In this document: piece after piece, positions 35,803 to 44,388 of the stretch
How positions within the stretch are numbered: the stretch's first letter is position 1
How the letters are laid out: the number at the start of each line of letters is the position of its first letter
Notes under the pieces: generated by a model
The model's database searches: none
Seen by the model: the letters and a program-made list of their open reading frames with translations, nothing else
Told to the model about the DNA's origin: nothing
Assembly (NCBI RefSeq): GCF_021458635.1
Contig: NZ_JAIRDQ010000006.1
Span: 1,105-65,104 of the forward strand
DNA: 64,000 nt
Reading direction: 5' to 3'
Source: Bradyrhizobium monzae
GTDB lineage: Bacteria; Pseudomonadota; Alphaproteobacteria; Rhizobiales; Xanthobacteraceae
Made by a program: the position numbers and the translations under genes

Positions 35803-37521
35803 ATGTCGAAGCCAAAATCCTTTTTCAAGGCGCTGACCGAGACCGGCCCGTTGATCGCGCTGGGGACGGCGCTCGCGATCATGGTCTCGATCGCGGGACC
35901 GGCTTCGGCGCAGTTCTTCAACTTCCCCGGCTTCGGCGGCCCGCCGCAACGCCAGGCCCCGCCGCCGCGCCAAGGTGGTGGTGGCGGCGGATGGTTCGGT
36001 GGCGATTTCTTCGCGCCGTTCCAGCAGCAACAGCCGCAGGCCCCGCGCCAGGATTTTTCACGCGCGCCGTCGCCCGCCAAACGCGACACCATTCCCGACA
36101 AGAACGTGCTGGTGATCGGCGACGCCATGGCCGACTGGCTCGCCTACGGCCTGGAAGACGCCTACACCGAACAGCCCGACATGGGCGTGATCCGCAAGCA
36201 CAAGACCACGTCCGGCCTGATCAGGTATCAGCCGAAGGGTGAGCCCTCGGATTGGACGGCGGCCGCGAAGGGCATCCTGGAGGCCGAGAAGCCCGACGTC
36301 ATCGTCGTCATGCTCGGCCTCAACGACCGCATCGCGATCCGCGAGGCTGCGCCCGACAAGCCGGCGGATAAGGACAAAGACAAGAAGAACGACAAGGGCG
36401 CGCGCGCCAAGCAACCGGCCAAGCCCGGTGACGCCAAGCCCGACACCGCCAAGCCCGACACCGCCGCAAAACCCGACGACAAGCCGGTTGACACCGACCT
36501 GCCCCAGGACGACGCCGACAACGCCGATACGCCGGCCGCCGCGCCCGAAAAGACCGCGCGCAATCCGAACGGCCTCTACGAATTCCGCGACGACCATTGG
36601 GTCGAGCTCTACGGCAAGAAGATCGAGGAGCTCGCCAACGTCCTCAAGGCCAAGGGCGTGCCGGTGCTCTGGGTCGGCCTGCCCGCGATCCGCGGGCCGA
36701 AGGGCACCGCGGACATGCTGTTCCTGGATTCGCTCTACCGCGAAGGCGCGGCCAAGGCCGGCATCACCTATGTCGACGTCTGGGATGGCTTTGTCGACGA
36801 AGCCGGCCGCTTCCTGCAGAAGGGCCCCGATTTCGAAGGCCAGATCCGCCAGCTGCGCAGCGGTGACGGCGTCTACTTCACCAAGCCGGGCGCGCGCAAG
36901 CTCGCCCACTATGTCGAACGCGAGATCACGCGCCTGCTGGCGGGACGCTCCGGCCCGATCGCGCTGCCGAGCGAGCCGGCGACGCCCGACACCAGCGCCG
37001 AGCCCGGCAAGCCCGCGCCGCGGCCGCTCGCGGGCCCGATCGTGCCGCTGGTCGCGGCCTCGATCTCGACCGATCAATTGCTGGGTGGACCGGGCACGCG
37101 CCCCGCCGCCGTCGATGCGCTCGCGGCGAAGACGATGGTGAAGGGCGAGCCGCTCGCCGCGCCCGCAGGCCGTGCGGACGATTATGCCTGGCCGCGCCGC
37201 GAAGTCGGTCGCGAGCAGGCCAAGGGCGATACGCCGATGGCAGCGACGACGCCTGACGGCGCCGTTGCGGCTCCCGGCACGCCGGGTCCAGCCGCTGCGA
37301 TCGCACCGCCCAAGCCGCTCGCGCCGAAGAAACCTACGCCGCCGCAGCAGCCGGCACAGGCGACGCCGTCAATTCGCGATTTCTTCGGCTTCGGCTTCGG
37401 CTCACCGTCAGCACCGCCGCGTCAATTGGCGCCGGCGCCAGGACCGCGCAATCCAAATTCGCCCCCAGCGATTCCGCGCCCCCCAGGCAATGTCGGGCGA
37501 TCGGCGGAAGTGATCCGGTAG
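35803..37521 (+). CDS. SGNH/DUF459-type secreted protein lacking Ser and His of the triad
   Basis: 572 residues: signal peptide (1-~37), a Gly/Pro/Gln-rich stretch, then an SGNH-like fold (~100-385) and a long Pro/Ala-rich C-terminal tail (~385-572). Block I reads VIGDAMADWL, so the GDS serine is A108. Block III GLND (172-175) is kept. Block V reads DGVYFT, with Y358 in place of the catalytic His. An acidic/lysine/proline low-complexity insert lies at ~183-255. Classical SGNH hydrolysis therefore looks impossible; it may bind rather than cut a cell-wall or polysaccharide ligand. The ATG at 35803 starts the signal peptide. Confidence 0.78.
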   Translation: MSKPKSFFKALTETGPLIALGTALAIMVSIAGPASAQFFNFPGFGGPPQRQAPPPRQGGGGGGWFGGDFFAPFQQQQPQAPRQDFSRAPSPAKRDTIPDKNVLVIGDAMADWLAYGLEDAYTEQPDMGVIRKHKTTSGLIRYQPKGEPSDWTAAAKGILEAEKPDVIVVMLGLNDRIAIREAAPDKPADKDKDKKNDKGARAKQPAKPGDAKPDTAKPDTAAKPDDKPVDTDLPQDDADNADTPAAAPEKTARNPNGLYEFRDDHWVELYGKKIEELANVLKAKGVPVLWVGLPAIRGPKGTADMLFLDSLYREGAAKAGITYVDVWDGFVDEAGRFLQKGPDFEGQIRQLRSGDGVYFTKPGARKLAHYVEREITRLLAGRSGPIALPSEPATPDTSAEPGKPAPRPLAGPIVPLVAASISTDQLLGGPGTRPAAVDALAAKTMVKGEPLAAPAGRADDYAWPRREVGREQAKGDTPMAATTPDGAVAAPGTPGPAAAIAPPKPLAPKKPTPPQQPAQATPSIRDFFGFGFGSPSAPPRQLAPAPGPRNPNSPPAIPRPPGNVGRSAEVIR

Positions 37522-37541
37522 TCGTTACTCTGAACTAAATT

Positions 37542-37645
37542 GTCATTCCGGGGCGCGCCTCTTGGCGCGAGCCCGGAATCCATTCATCGACATTGACGGT
37601 GGCTCGATGGATTCCGGGTTCGCGCTTCGCGCGCCCCGGAATGAC
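37542..37645. repeat. Intergenic inverted repeat, GTCATTCCGGGGCGC family
   Basis: A second copy of the element at 8686-8791: ends gtcattccggggcgc / gcgccccggaatgac, arms gagcccggaatccat / atggattccgggttcgcgc. It lies between the SGNH-like gene and the convergent CsbD gene. Confidence 0.85.
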
Positions 37646-37654
37646 GAGCAGCTA

Positions 37655-38029
37655 TTAGCCGTAATAGCGCCAGCGCGGCGGCGGGCGACGCGCGGGGCGC
37701 GACATCAGAAGCGCGAGCGCAAAGCCGATGCCGCCGGCGATGAGCAGCGAGCCAAGCGGATTGTCCTGCACCTTCTTTGAAATCGCCTGCGTGCCGTCGC
37801 GAAAGGTCTCGCCGCTGTTGTCATAGGCATCCTTGGCGTAGCTTGCTGCAGTGTCCGTGGCATCACGAACGGCGTCCTTGGCCTGGCCGTAGAGATTCTG
37901 CACGGTGCCGGCCGCTTCCCGCGCCTTGCCCGATGCCTGTGTCTGTGCGTCACCAGCGAGATCACCGACGGCGCCCTCTGCGCGTCCAGCGAATTCCTTG
38001 GCCGATCCGACGATCCTGTCCTTGTCCAT
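37655..38029 (-). CDS. CsbD-family stress protein with C-terminal membrane anchor
   Basis: 124 residues. The N-terminal CsbD-like repeat region (DKDRIVGSAKEFAGRAEGAVG) leads into an amphipathic Ala/Asp/Lys helix (~35-90) and a C-terminal glycine-rich membrane helix (NPLGSLLIAGGIGFALALL) with a basic tail, as in ElaB/YqjD-type anchors. CsbD proteins are induced by general stress; the mechanism is unknown. An RBS GGAGGAGCATC precedes the ATG. Confidence 0.82.
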   Translation of the reverse strand: MDKDRIVGSAKEFAGRAEGAVGDLAGDAQTQASGKAREAAGTVQNLYGQAKDAVRDATDTAASYAKDAYDNSGETFRDGTQAISKKVQDNPLGSLLIAGGIGFALALLMSRPARRPPPRWRYYG

Positions 38030-38089
38030 GATGCTCCTCCTCGGGGGTCTGCCGGAGTAACCGATCAGGAGCAGCGCAGTTCCAATCGC

Positions 38090-38827
38090 CTAGAGAATGA
38101 GTCCACCGTCGACGACCAGCGTTTGCCCAATAATGTACGACGACAGAGCTGACGCCAGGAACAGCGCCGCGCCCGCCATGTCCGCCGGCGTGCCCAATCG
38201 CCGCAGCGGAATGCGTGATAATGCACCTTCGAGCCGCTTGGGATTGTCGGTCGTCACCTTCGTCATCTTGGTGTCGACCAGACCGGGCGCGATGCCGTTG
38301 ACGCGGATGCCGTCCTCGGCCCAGGCCTCGCCCAAAGTCCGCGTCAATCCGACCGCGCCGGTCTTCGAGGCGTTGTAGGCGGGATTGCCCATGGTGGAAT
38401 GATAGGCCGCGGTCGAGGACACCATGATCAGCGCACCCCTGGAATCCCGCAACATGGAATGAAATCGCGTCGCACACGCCATCAGGCTCATCAGATTGAC
38501 CTCGACGACCTTGCGGAAGCCGGCCATCTCGAACTCGCCGCGGCGATAGATCACCGCGCCCTGCGCGAGCACCAGGATATCGAGCCGCTCGAAGGACGGC
38601 TTGAACGCTTCGATCGCACCGGGATTGCTGACGTCGAGCTGCGCGTAAGCAAGACCGGTGAGATCGGAGCCCTCCTCCACCGAATATTCCGTTTGCCGGG
38701 CTCGCGTGCCGCACACCGCGACCGCTGCGCCCCGTGCGCGAAAAGCCTGCGCGATGCCGTTGCCGATACCGCTGGAACCACCCACGACCAGCACCTGCTT
38801 GCCGGAGAAATCGAGCTCGTTCGCCAT
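38090..38827 (-). CDS. Short-chain dehydrogenase/reductase
   Basis: 245 residues with the cofactor loop VVGGSSGIGNGIAQAF, LAQGA (in the NNAG position), catalytic MVSSTAAYH and YNASKTGAVGLTR, and a C-terminal IIGQTLVVDGG. The Asn of NNAG is replaced by Gln (AQG), slightly unusual. It is divergent from a second SDR, and with that gene and the TfdA-like dioxygenase appears to form a catabolic cluster. The substrate is unknown. Confidence 0.87.
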   Translation of the reverse strand: MANELDFSGKQVLVVGGSSGIGNGIAQAFRARGAAVAVCGTRARQTEYSVEEGSDLTGLAYAQLDVSNPGAIEAFKPSFERLDILVLAQGAVIYRRGEFEMAGFRKVVEVNLMSLMACATRFHSMLRDSRGALIMVSSTAAYHSTMGNPAYNASKTGAVGLTRTLGEAWAEDGIRVNGIAPGLVDTKMTKVTTDNPKRLEGALSRIPLRRLGTPADMAGAALFLASALSSYIIGQTLVVDGGLIL

Positions 38828-38925
38828 CGCGGCCTCCCCTTTTGTTTTGCTTGTTTGACCTGTCTGCGGATCGATGCCAGCCTTGTCAATCTCATAACAA
38901 GAAACAAGAGACGCGAGGAAACAGC

Positions 38926-39705
38926 ATGTCCGAGTTCAAACGGCTCAGCCGCTCCGTGCAAGGCTTAACCGTTCTCGTCACCGGCGCAGCCAGCGGCATG
39001 GGGCGCGCCACTGCGCGCGTGTTTGCGTCTGAAGGCGCCAACGTCGCCGTCACCGATTATGACGAGCAAGGCGCGCAAGCGGTCGCGAAGGAGATTGCAG
39101 CGAGCGGCGGTTCGGCGAAGGCATGGAGGCTCGATGTCGCCGACGGCGACGAGATCAAGCGCGTGGTTGGTGATGTCGCCGCGCATTTCCACGGGCTCGA
39201 TGTCGTCGTCAACAACGCCGGCATCTCCGTGCGCGTCGCGATCGACGACGAGGCTTACGAAGACGCCTGGGCCAAGGGCATCGCGGTGATGCTGACGGCG
39301 CATCCGCGCATCATCCGCGCCGCCCTGCCTCACTTGCGCAAATCGAAATCCCCTCGCATCGTCAATATTGCGTCTACCGAAGCGCTCGGCGCCACCGCAT
39401 TGCACAGTCCGTATTCGGCCGCGAAAGGTGGCGTCGCCAGCCTGACCCGCTCGCTCGCGGTCGAGCTCGGCCGTGAGGGCATCACCGTCAATTGCATCTG
39501 CCCGGGCCCGATCCGCACCGCCATCACCGACCGCATCTCCGAGGAGCACAAGACCATCTACGCCAAGCGCCGCACCGCACTCGGCCGTTACGGCGATCCC
39601 GAGGAGGTCGCGCATATGACACTGAGCCTGTGCCTGCCGGCGGCGTCCTTCCTCACCGGCGCGGTCATTCCCGTCGACGGCGGGTTGATGGCGCGGAACG
39701 CATAA
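38926..39705 (+). CDS. Short-chain dehydrogenase/reductase
   Basis: 259 residues: VTGAASGMGRATARVF, NNAGIS, NIASTEAL, YSAAKGGVASLTR and ITVNCICPGPIRTAI, all classical SDR. GCGAGGAAA precedes the ATG. It lies 113 nt upstream of a TfdA/TauD-type dioxygenase on the same strand and is divergent from another SDR. The trio suggests stepwise oxidation of a small organic acid or ether; this is inference. Confidence 0.87.
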   Translation: MSEFKRLSRSVQGLTVLVTGAASGMGRATARVFASEGANVAVTDYDEQGAQAVAKEIAASGGSAKAWRLDVADGDEIKRVVGDVAAHFHGLDVVVNNAGISVRVAIDDEAYEDAWAKGIAVMLTAHPRIIRAALPHLRKSKSPRIVNIASTEALGATALHSPYSAAKGGVASLTRSLAVELGREGITVNCICPGPIRTAITDRISEEHKTIYAKRRTALGRYGDPEEVAHMTLSLCLPAASFLTGAVIPVDGGLMARNA

Positions 39706-39818
39706 GAGCCATAACGCGTAAGAGCCATGCAGGCCGGGCGTTGACATCAACCGGCGCGGGAGTAGCTTTTTCACGAACAGAGCGGGGCCAACCGCTCGCG
39801 GTTCGCGGGAGAGACGCC

Positions 39819-40706
39819 ATGACGATCGCCATCCGGCAGCTTCAGAAGCATTTTGTCGGCGAGGTTTCCGGCCTCGACCTGCGAAAGCCTCTCACACCGG
39901 ATGAGGCCCGCGAGGTCGAGTCCGCCATGGACAAATATGCGGTGCTCGTCTTCCACGACCAGGACATCACCGACGAGCAGCAGATGGCCTTTGCGCTCAA
40001 TTTCGGTCAGCGCGAGGATGCACGCGGCGGCACCGTCACCAAGGAAAAAGACTACCGGCTCCAGTCCGGCCTCAACGACGTCTCAAATCTCGGCAAGGAC
40101 GGCAAGCCGCTCCCGAAGGACAGCCGCTCGCATTTGTTCAATCTCGGCAATTGCCTTTGGCATTCCGACAGCTCGTTCCGCCCGATCCCGGCAAAATTCT
40201 CGCTGCTGTCGGCGCGCGTGGTGAATCCGAAGGGCGGCAACACCGAATTCGCCGACATGCGCGCGGCCTATGACGCGCTCGACGACGAAACCAAGGCCGA
40301 GATCGACGGTCTCGTCTGCGAGCACTCGCTGATGTATTCGCGCGGATCTCTTGGCTTCACCGAATATGCCGACGACGAGAAGGCGATGTTCAAGCCTGTG
40401 CTGCAGCGGCTGGTGCGGACCCATCCGGTGCATCGCCGCAAGTCGCTGTATCTCTCATCGCATGCCGGCAAGATCGTCAGCATGAGCGTTCCGGAGGGAC
40501 GGCTGTTGCTGCGCGATCTCAACGAGCACGCGACCAACGCAGAATTCGTCTACATCCACAAATGGAAGCTGCATGATCTCGTGATGTGGGACAACCGCCA
40601 GACCATGCACCGCGTCCGCCGCTATGACCAATCCCAGCCCCGCGACATGCGGAGGGCGACGGTGGCGGGGACCGAGCCGACGGTTCAGCAGCAAGCGGCG
40701 GAGTAG
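39819..40706 (+). CDS. TfdA/TauD-family Fe(II)/2-oxoglutarate dioxygenase
   Basis: 295 residues. The iron facial triad is H115-x-D117 in CLWHSDSSF and H264 in RQTMHRVRRYD; R275 is placed to bind 2-oxoglutarate. The stretch ARVVNPKGGNTEFADMRAAY is close to the 2,4-dichlorophenoxyacetate dioxygenase TfdA type rather than to taurine dioxygenase. It probably hydroxylates an aryloxy- or alkyl-acid and releases an aldehyde or ketone. The start MTIAIRQL at 39819 follows GGGAGAGA. It probably works with the two neighbouring SDRs. Confidence 0.85.
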   Translation: MTIAIRQLQKHFVGEVSGLDLRKPLTPDEAREVESAMDKYAVLVFHDQDITDEQQMAFALNFGQREDARGGTVTKEKDYRLQSGLNDVSNLGKDGKPLPKDSRSHLFNLGNCLWHSDSSFRPIPAKFSLLSARVVNPKGGNTEFADMRAAYDALDDETKAEIDGLVCEHSLMYSRGSLGFTEYADDEKAMFKPVLQRLVRTHPVHRRKSLYLSSHAGKIVSMSVPEGRLLLRDLNEHATNAEFVYIHKWKLHDLVMWDNRQTMHRVRRYDQSQPRDMRRATVAGTEPTVQQQAAE

Positions 40707-40785
40707 GTCCGACCGTCCTGGTGAGGATAGGACGAGATCGAAGGACGCGAGGCGGCGATGAGCGCGAGACGGCCTCAACAAACTC

Positions 40786-40870
40786 CGTCATTGCGAGCGA
40801 AGCGAAGCAATCCAGACTGCCGCCGCGACAAAGGCTGGATTGCTTCGTCGCTTCGCTCCTCGCAATGACG
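40786..40870. repeat. Intergenic inverted repeat, CGTCATTGCGAGC family
   Basis: Copy of the element at 33077-33165: ends cgtcattgcgagcg / cgctcctcgcaatgacg, arms gcgaagcaatccag / ctggattgcttcg. It separates the dioxygenase gene from the convergent YqgE gene. Confidence 0.85.
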
Positions 40871-40902
40871 GCTGTGAGGACTTCGCTATGCCAATCACAG
40901 CG

Positions 40903-41547
40903 CTACGCGTGCCCCGCCTCGTTCGACAGCATCCCGGGATCGATGCCGATCTTGCGCAAGGCGCGGCCGTATTTCTCGTCGACGTCGTCGCCGAAGATCA
41001 GATCCGCATCCGCGTCGCAATGCAGCCAGCCGTTGCTCTGGATCTCGGTCTCGAGCTGGCCCGGCGCCCAGCCGGCGTAGCCGAGCGCGAGGATGGCGTG
41101 CTTGGGGCCGGAGCCGTTGGCGATCGCGCGCAGGATGTCGACGGTCGCGGTGAGGCAGACGCCGTCATCGATCCGCAATGTCGCGTGCTCGATGTAGAAG
41201 TCGCTGGAATGCAGCACGAAGCCGCGGCCCGTGTCGACCGGGCCGCCGGCCAGCACCTTCATGCTTTCGGCATTTTGCGGCAGCTTGATGTGCTCGCCTT
41301 TCTTGACGATGCCGAGCTGCTCCAGCAGCTCCGGGAAATCGATGCTGCCGGCCGGATGATTGACGATAATGCCCATCGCACCCTCGGCCGAATGCGCACA
41401 AAGATAAATCACGGAGCGCTCGAAGCGGGAATCGCCCATCACAGGCATCGCGATCAGAAGGCGGCCGTCGAGATAACCGGCCGAACTGGGGAGCCCAACG
41501 CCTGCGCTGCGGGTGCTTTCGCCCGTCCTCTTGCCTGTGGGAGCCAT
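40903..41547 (-). CDS. YqgE/AlgH family protein (UPF0301)
   Basis: 214 residues with the family core GYLDGRLLIAMPVMGDSRFERSVIYLCAHS, GAMGIIVNHPAG, VLAGGPVDTGRGFVLHSSDF and ALGYAGWAPGQLETEI. It is a single cytosolic domain of unknown biochemical role, widely conserved. An RBS is weak at the ATG. It is divergent from a DsbD-domain protein. Confidence 0.9.
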   Translation of the reverse strand: MAPTGKRTGESTRSAGVGLPSSAGYLDGRLLIAMPVMGDSRFERSVIYLCAHSAEGAMGIIVNHPAGSIDFPELLEQLGIVKKGEHIKLPQNAESMKVLAGGPVDTGRGFVLHSSDFYIEHATLRIDDGVCLTATVDILRAIANGSGPKHAILALGYAGWAPGQLETEIQSNGWLHCDADADLIFGDDVDEKYGRALRKIGIDPGMLSNEAGHA

Positions 41548-41689
41548 GGATCAAGCACTCCGGTTTCAATTCCTATCCTGATGTCGGGCCGCCCTGCTGT
41601 CAAATCAAGGCTTGCAGGGACCTGATTCAAGTGCATCCATCACAAGCAATTCAATGGTTTGCCCCGAAACGACCCTGTAAAGACGTGCC

Positions 41690-42529
41690 ATGCTGACAAG
41701 AGTTCCCCTGCATGCGGCGATTGGCGTCGCGACAACCTTGCTTGCGTCGTCGCTGGCGATGGACGCCCATGCCGATGATGCATCACTGTGGCAGCGCGAC
41801 GGCCATTCCGCGGTGCGGCTGCTCGCGGGATCGCGCAGCGGCGCGGTGCTGCTCGGCGGTATCGCGTTCCAGCTCCAGCCCGGCTGGAAGACCTACTGGC
41901 GCATGCCCGGCGATTCCGGCGTGCCACCGCGGTTCGACTTCTCCAAGTCGGACAATGTCGAAGCGGTGACCGTGATGTGGCCGGCACCGCTGAAGTTCGA
42001 CGACGGTGCGGGCGGACATTCGATCGGCTACCACGACCAGATCGTGCTGCCCTTGCGCATCGTCGCCAAGGCCGCCGACAAGCCGGTGACGCTGCGCGCT
42101 GAGATCAACTACGCGGTGTGCGAAAAGCTCTGCATTCCGGTCGAGGCCAATGTCGAGCTCGGCTTCAACAACGTCGCCTCGACCGAAGATGCCAATCTGC
42201 GCACGGCACTCGACACCGTGCCGAAGCCCGCCGCGATCGGCGATCCCAATCCGCTGACCATCCGCGAGGTCAAGCGCAACGGGCCCAAGAACGTGGTGGT
42301 CGACGTCGTTGCGCCCGAGAACAGCAAGGTCAATCTGTTCGTGGAAGGGCCGACGCCCGAGTGGTCGTTGCCGATTCCTGATCCGGTCGAGCACAGCCCG
42401 CCCGGCGTGAAGCGATTTTCCTTCGAGCTCGACGGATTGCCGCCGGGCGTCAAGCCCGACGGTGCGGCGCTGAAGTTCACGCTGGTGGGGCCGGAGAGAT
42501 CATACGAGTTCAATACGAATTTGGAGTGA
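41690..42529 (+). CDS. Periplasmic DsbD-like (thiol-disulfide interchange N-domain) protein
   Basis: 279 residues: a signal peptide (MLTRVPLHAAIGVATTLLAS..., cleaved near AHADD), then a DsbD N-terminal-type immunoglobulin-like domain including GWKTYWRMPGDSG, GYHDQIVLPLRI and NYAVCEKLCIPV, whose C-x3-C pair could be redox-active. No membrane electron-transfer domain is fused. It probably passes electrons to or chaperones cytochrome or metal centres in the periplasm; the partner is not adjacent. Confidence 0.82.
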   Translation: MLTRVPLHAAIGVATTLLASSLAMDAHADDASLWQRDGHSAVRLLAGSRSGAVLLGGIAFQLQPGWKTYWRMPGDSGVPPRFDFSKSDNVEAVTVMWPAPLKFDDGAGGHSIGYHDQIVLPLRIVAKAADKPVTLRAEINYAVCEKLCIPVEANVELGFNNVASTEDANLRTALDTVPKPAAIGDPNPLTIREVKRNGPKNVVVDVVAPENSKVNLFVEGPTPEWSLPIPDPVEHSPPGVKRFSFELDGLPPGVKPDGAALKFTLVGPERSYEFNTNLE

Positions 42530-42833
42530 GCCTGAGCCGGCGCCCCACTCTCGACTTCGTCCCGGACAAGCGAAGCGCAGATCCGGGACCCATGCGCCGC
42601 AGCAATAGTTTTGCGAAGACTCGGAGTTAGAAGACTCGGAGCTACCAGCTTCGCGCACAAACTTCTCCCTGGGGTTATGGGTCCTCGCGGACCGCGAGAA
42701 CGACAGCGGAGGATGGGGCGACAGCGTGCCCACCCAACCGAATCTTAACGAATGGTTGCTAATCCCCGGGATCACCGCACCAAGTCTGCCGCAGCATGCG
42801 GAAAACGCCCGGGGGTTCCCAGAATTGGCCGTG
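42530..42833. other. Non-coding stretch with repeats before the flippase gene
   Basis: About 300 bases without a supported gene. It contains a degraded inverted element (cgtcccggacaagcg / gatccgggacccat at 42566-42602), an imperfect 15-bp tandem duplication at 42615-42644, and the leader of the flippase gene. The flippase frame stays open from a GTG at 42726 but that segment has no family similarity I can see. Confidence 0.5.
42615..42644. repeat. 15-bp imperfect tandem duplication
   Basis: gaagactcggagtta is followed directly by gaagactcggagcta (14 of 15 identical). This is the same unit length as the duplication at 26644-26673, and again non-coding. Confidence 0.85.
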
Positions 42834-44192
42834 ATGGATGCAGAACCCGCAACGACCGGAACGGCCGGGCTGATCGCACGGCTGCGCGGAAAACTGACGG
42901 ACGGATCGCGCGAAGCGTCGCTGACGCGGCGGCTGGCCGGCACCATCTTCATCATTCGCGTCATCAGCGCGGGCCTCGCCTATTTCTCGCAGATCCTGCT
43001 CGCGCGCTGGATGGGGACGTCCGACTACGGCATCTATGTCTACGTCTGGACCTGGGTGCTGCTGCTCGGCAGCATGATGGATTTCGGCATCTCCGCCTCC
43101 GCGCAAAAGATCATTCCGGAATATCGCGCCGGTGGTGATCACGCACTGCTGCGCGGCTTTCTCTCCGGCAGCCGCTGGCTCACCTTCGCAGTCTCCACGC
43201 TGGTCTCACTCGGCCTTGCCGGCATCGTCACATTGCTGTCGCCCTGGATCGATCCTGCCGAGGCGCTGCCGCTCTATATCGGCTGCATGACGCTGCCGGC
43301 CTTCGTCGTCGCCAACACCCAGGACGGCATCGCGCGCTCGCATGACTGGATGCAACTCGGCCTGATGCCGCAATTCATCATCCGCCAGGGGCTGATCATC
43401 GGCATCACGGCCGGCGCCTTCCTGCTCGGCTATCATCTCGGCGCGGTCGCCGCCATGGTGGCGAGCGCCGGCGCGGTGTGGATCGCGATGACCGGGCAGA
43501 TGGTGGTGCTGAACCGCAAGCTCGCCGATCACATCGCACCCGGCCCCAAGACCTATGACATCAGCGGCTGGCTCGCGGTGTCCCTCCCGATCCTGCTGGT
43601 CGAAAGTTTCTATCTGCTCTTGTCCTATACTGACGTGCTGGTGCTGCAGCAGTTCCGCCCGTCCGACGAAGTCGGCGTGTACTTCGCGGTGGTAAAGACG
43701 CTGGCGCTGGTGTCTTTCATCCACTACGCGATGTCGGCAACGACGGCGCATCGCTTCGCCGAATACAACGCGCTCGGCGACAAGGCGCGGCTGTCGGCCT
43801 ATGTCGCGCACGCCATCAACTGGACGTTCTGGCCGTCGCTGGCGGCGACCGCCGTGCTGCTCGCGCTGGGCAAGCCGCTGCTCTGGCTGTTCGGGCCGCA
43901 ATTCGTTGTTGGCTATGACATCATGTTCGTCGCCGCCATCGGCCTCGTTGTGCGCGCCGCGATCGGCCCGGTGGAGCGCCTGCTCAACATGCTCGGCCAG
44001 CAGAAGATCTGCGCGCTGGCCTACGCGTTGGCGTTCGTGATGAACGTCGTGCTCTGCATCGCGCTGGTGCCGCGCTTCGGCGGCCACGGCGCCGCGGCCG
44101 CGACCTCGATCTCGCTCACCTTCGAGACGGTGCTGCTGTTCTGGATCGTGCGGCAGCGGCTGGGGCTGCACGTGCTGGCGTTTGGGAAATAG
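42834..44192 (+). CDS. Polysaccharide flippase (MOP/Wzx-like membrane protein)
   Basis: A 452-residue integral membrane protein with about 12-14 hydrophobic helices. The N-terminal helix RLAGTIFIIRVISAGLAYFSQILLARWMGTSDYGIYVY is the typical RfbX/Wzx opening; ILLVESFYLLLSYTDVLVL and the C-terminal polysaccharide-biosynthesis domain follow. It probably flips a lipid-linked polysaccharide across the inner membrane. Chosen start MDAEPATT; the codon before it is an in-frame GTG. No glycosyltransferases lie next to it. Confidence 0.85.
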   Translation: MDAEPATTGTAGLIARLRGKLTDGSREASLTRRLAGTIFIIRVISAGLAYFSQILLARWMGTSDYGIYVYVWTWVLLLGSMMDFGISASAQKIIPEYRAGGDHALLRGFLSGSRWLTFAVSTLVSLGLAGIVTLLSPWIDPAEALPLYIGCMTLPAFVVANTQDGIARSHDWMQLGLMPQFIIRQGLIIGITAGAFLLGYHLGAVAAMVASAGAVWIAMTGQMVVLNRKLADHIAPGPKTYDISGWLAVSLPILLVESFYLLLSYTDVLVLQQFRPSDEVGVYFAVVKTLALVSFIHYAMSATTAHRFAEYNALGDKARLSAYVAHAINWTFWPSLAATAVLLALGKPLLWLFGPQFVVGYDIMFVAAIGLVVRAAIGPVERLLNMLGQQKICALAYALAFVMNVVLCIALVPRFGGHGAAAATSISLTFETVLLFWIVRQRLGLHVLAFGK

Positions 44193-44388
44193 GTACGACA
44201 CGCCGGTCCCGGCCCGCCCTTCGGGGAACGGCTGTTTCGCAACGCGCCCAAGGACGACGCGAAACACCTGCCGATTTCCGGCTCGGAGTACAATTTTTCT
44301 TATTCTACCCAAGCGGTTGCGCCCCAGGGGAAATTTATTCTACGTCGTATTGCCCAACTGACGAGATAAATCTAGATTCCCTCAGACC

